NCBI RefSeq assembly: GCF_001648355.1 | Contig: NZ_LXSL01000013.1 | Coordinates: 112,325-176,324 of the forward strand | Direction: 5' to 3' | DNA length: 64,000 nt | DNA from: Eikenella longinqua | GTDB taxonomy: Bacteria > Pseudomonadota > Gammaproteobacteria > Burkholderiales > Neisseriaceae | Shown here: one piece after another, positions 63,973 to 64,000 of the stretch | How the letters are laid out: every line of letters starts with the position of its first letter | Numbering within the stretch: the stretch's first letter is position 1 | Position numbers and translations under genes: made by a program | Notes under the pieces: generated by a model | What the model saw: the letters and a program-made list of their open reading frames with translations, nothing else | Told to the model about the DNA's origin: nothing | The model's database searches: none

Positions 63973-64000
63973 TGTTCTTTAACAGTGAGATTACCGATAA
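63973..64000 (+). ncRNA. Start of the 16S rRNA leader (boxA region)
   Basis: TGTTCTTTAACA at 63973-63984 is the boxA antitermination element. AGATTACCGATAA, typical of the leader before Neisseriaceae 16S genes, follows. The 16S gene itself is outside the window, beyond 64000. No rRNA sequence is visible here. Confidence 0.8.

Noticed and set aside
63973..64000. 16S rRNA gene within the window
   Set aside because: Only the leader is present; sequence ends before any conserved 16S 5' sequence.

Overview
The window is GC-rich (about 60%) bacterial chromosome, almost certainly from Eikenella (Neisseriaceae, Betaproteobacteria). The main evidence is roughly one hundred copies of the 12-mer AGGCTACCTGAA or its complement TTCAGGTAGCCT, the DNA uptake sequence (DUS) dialect described for Eikenella. 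The proteins fit: an RmpM-type porin-associated protein, PilU, an Entner-Doudoroff style zwf/pgl/glk cluster and Neisseria-like ThrB, RF2 and RimM. Most of the window is housekeeping. No phage, integrase, transposase, CRISPR array or tRNA gene was seen.

Layout. 1-5 kb: 3' part of hemA (cut by the window edge), a universal stress protein, pilU and gltS. 5-9 kb: zwf, a small membrane protein, pgl and glk on the minus strand. 9-14 kb: pmbA/tldE, an uncharacterised protein, an EamA transporter and a yqjD-yqjE-yqjK-like set. 14-20 kb: hemL, galU, a PiT phosphate transporter, a small unknown protein, secB and dacB. 21-29 kb: rmpM with a near-consensus sigma-70 promoter, a CysB-type regulator, mtgA, a DnaQ-fold exonuclease, a homoserine kinase with an extra C-terminal domain, adhP and gluQRS. 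30-42 kb: gyrA, dtd, rpsP-rimM-trmD-rplS, hslU, a nitroreductase, an aldehyde dehydrogenase, an Ldh2-family dehydrogenase and thyA. 42-54 kb: an AT-rich orphan gene, an ABC exporter, an MscS channel, lptF-lptG, a DUF2726 protein, ribE-acyltransferase-trmJ, and tex. 54-64 kb: a SUKH/SMI1-like protein, darP, ampG, two tandem paralogous lipoproteins, lpdA, prfB, hemB, and finally the promoter and leader of an rRNA operon whose 16S gene lies just beyond the right edge.

The accessory signal is mainly in non-coding and mosaic DNA. Inverted DUS pairs form terminators after most genes. A longer 40-bp DUS-associated repeat recurs about eleven times. Four copies of a ~105-bp Correia-like MITE are present, one of which supplies the stop codon of a gene. 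Two copies of a ~240-bp multi-hairpin repeat differ by a paired change in a stem. The tex gene carries uptake sequences of Neisseria, mucosa, Simonsiella/Kingella and Eikenella dialects side by side, which points to recombination between genera. Orphan immunity-like genes (42.2 kb and 54.1 kb) and the ThrB fusion are the most unusual coding features.
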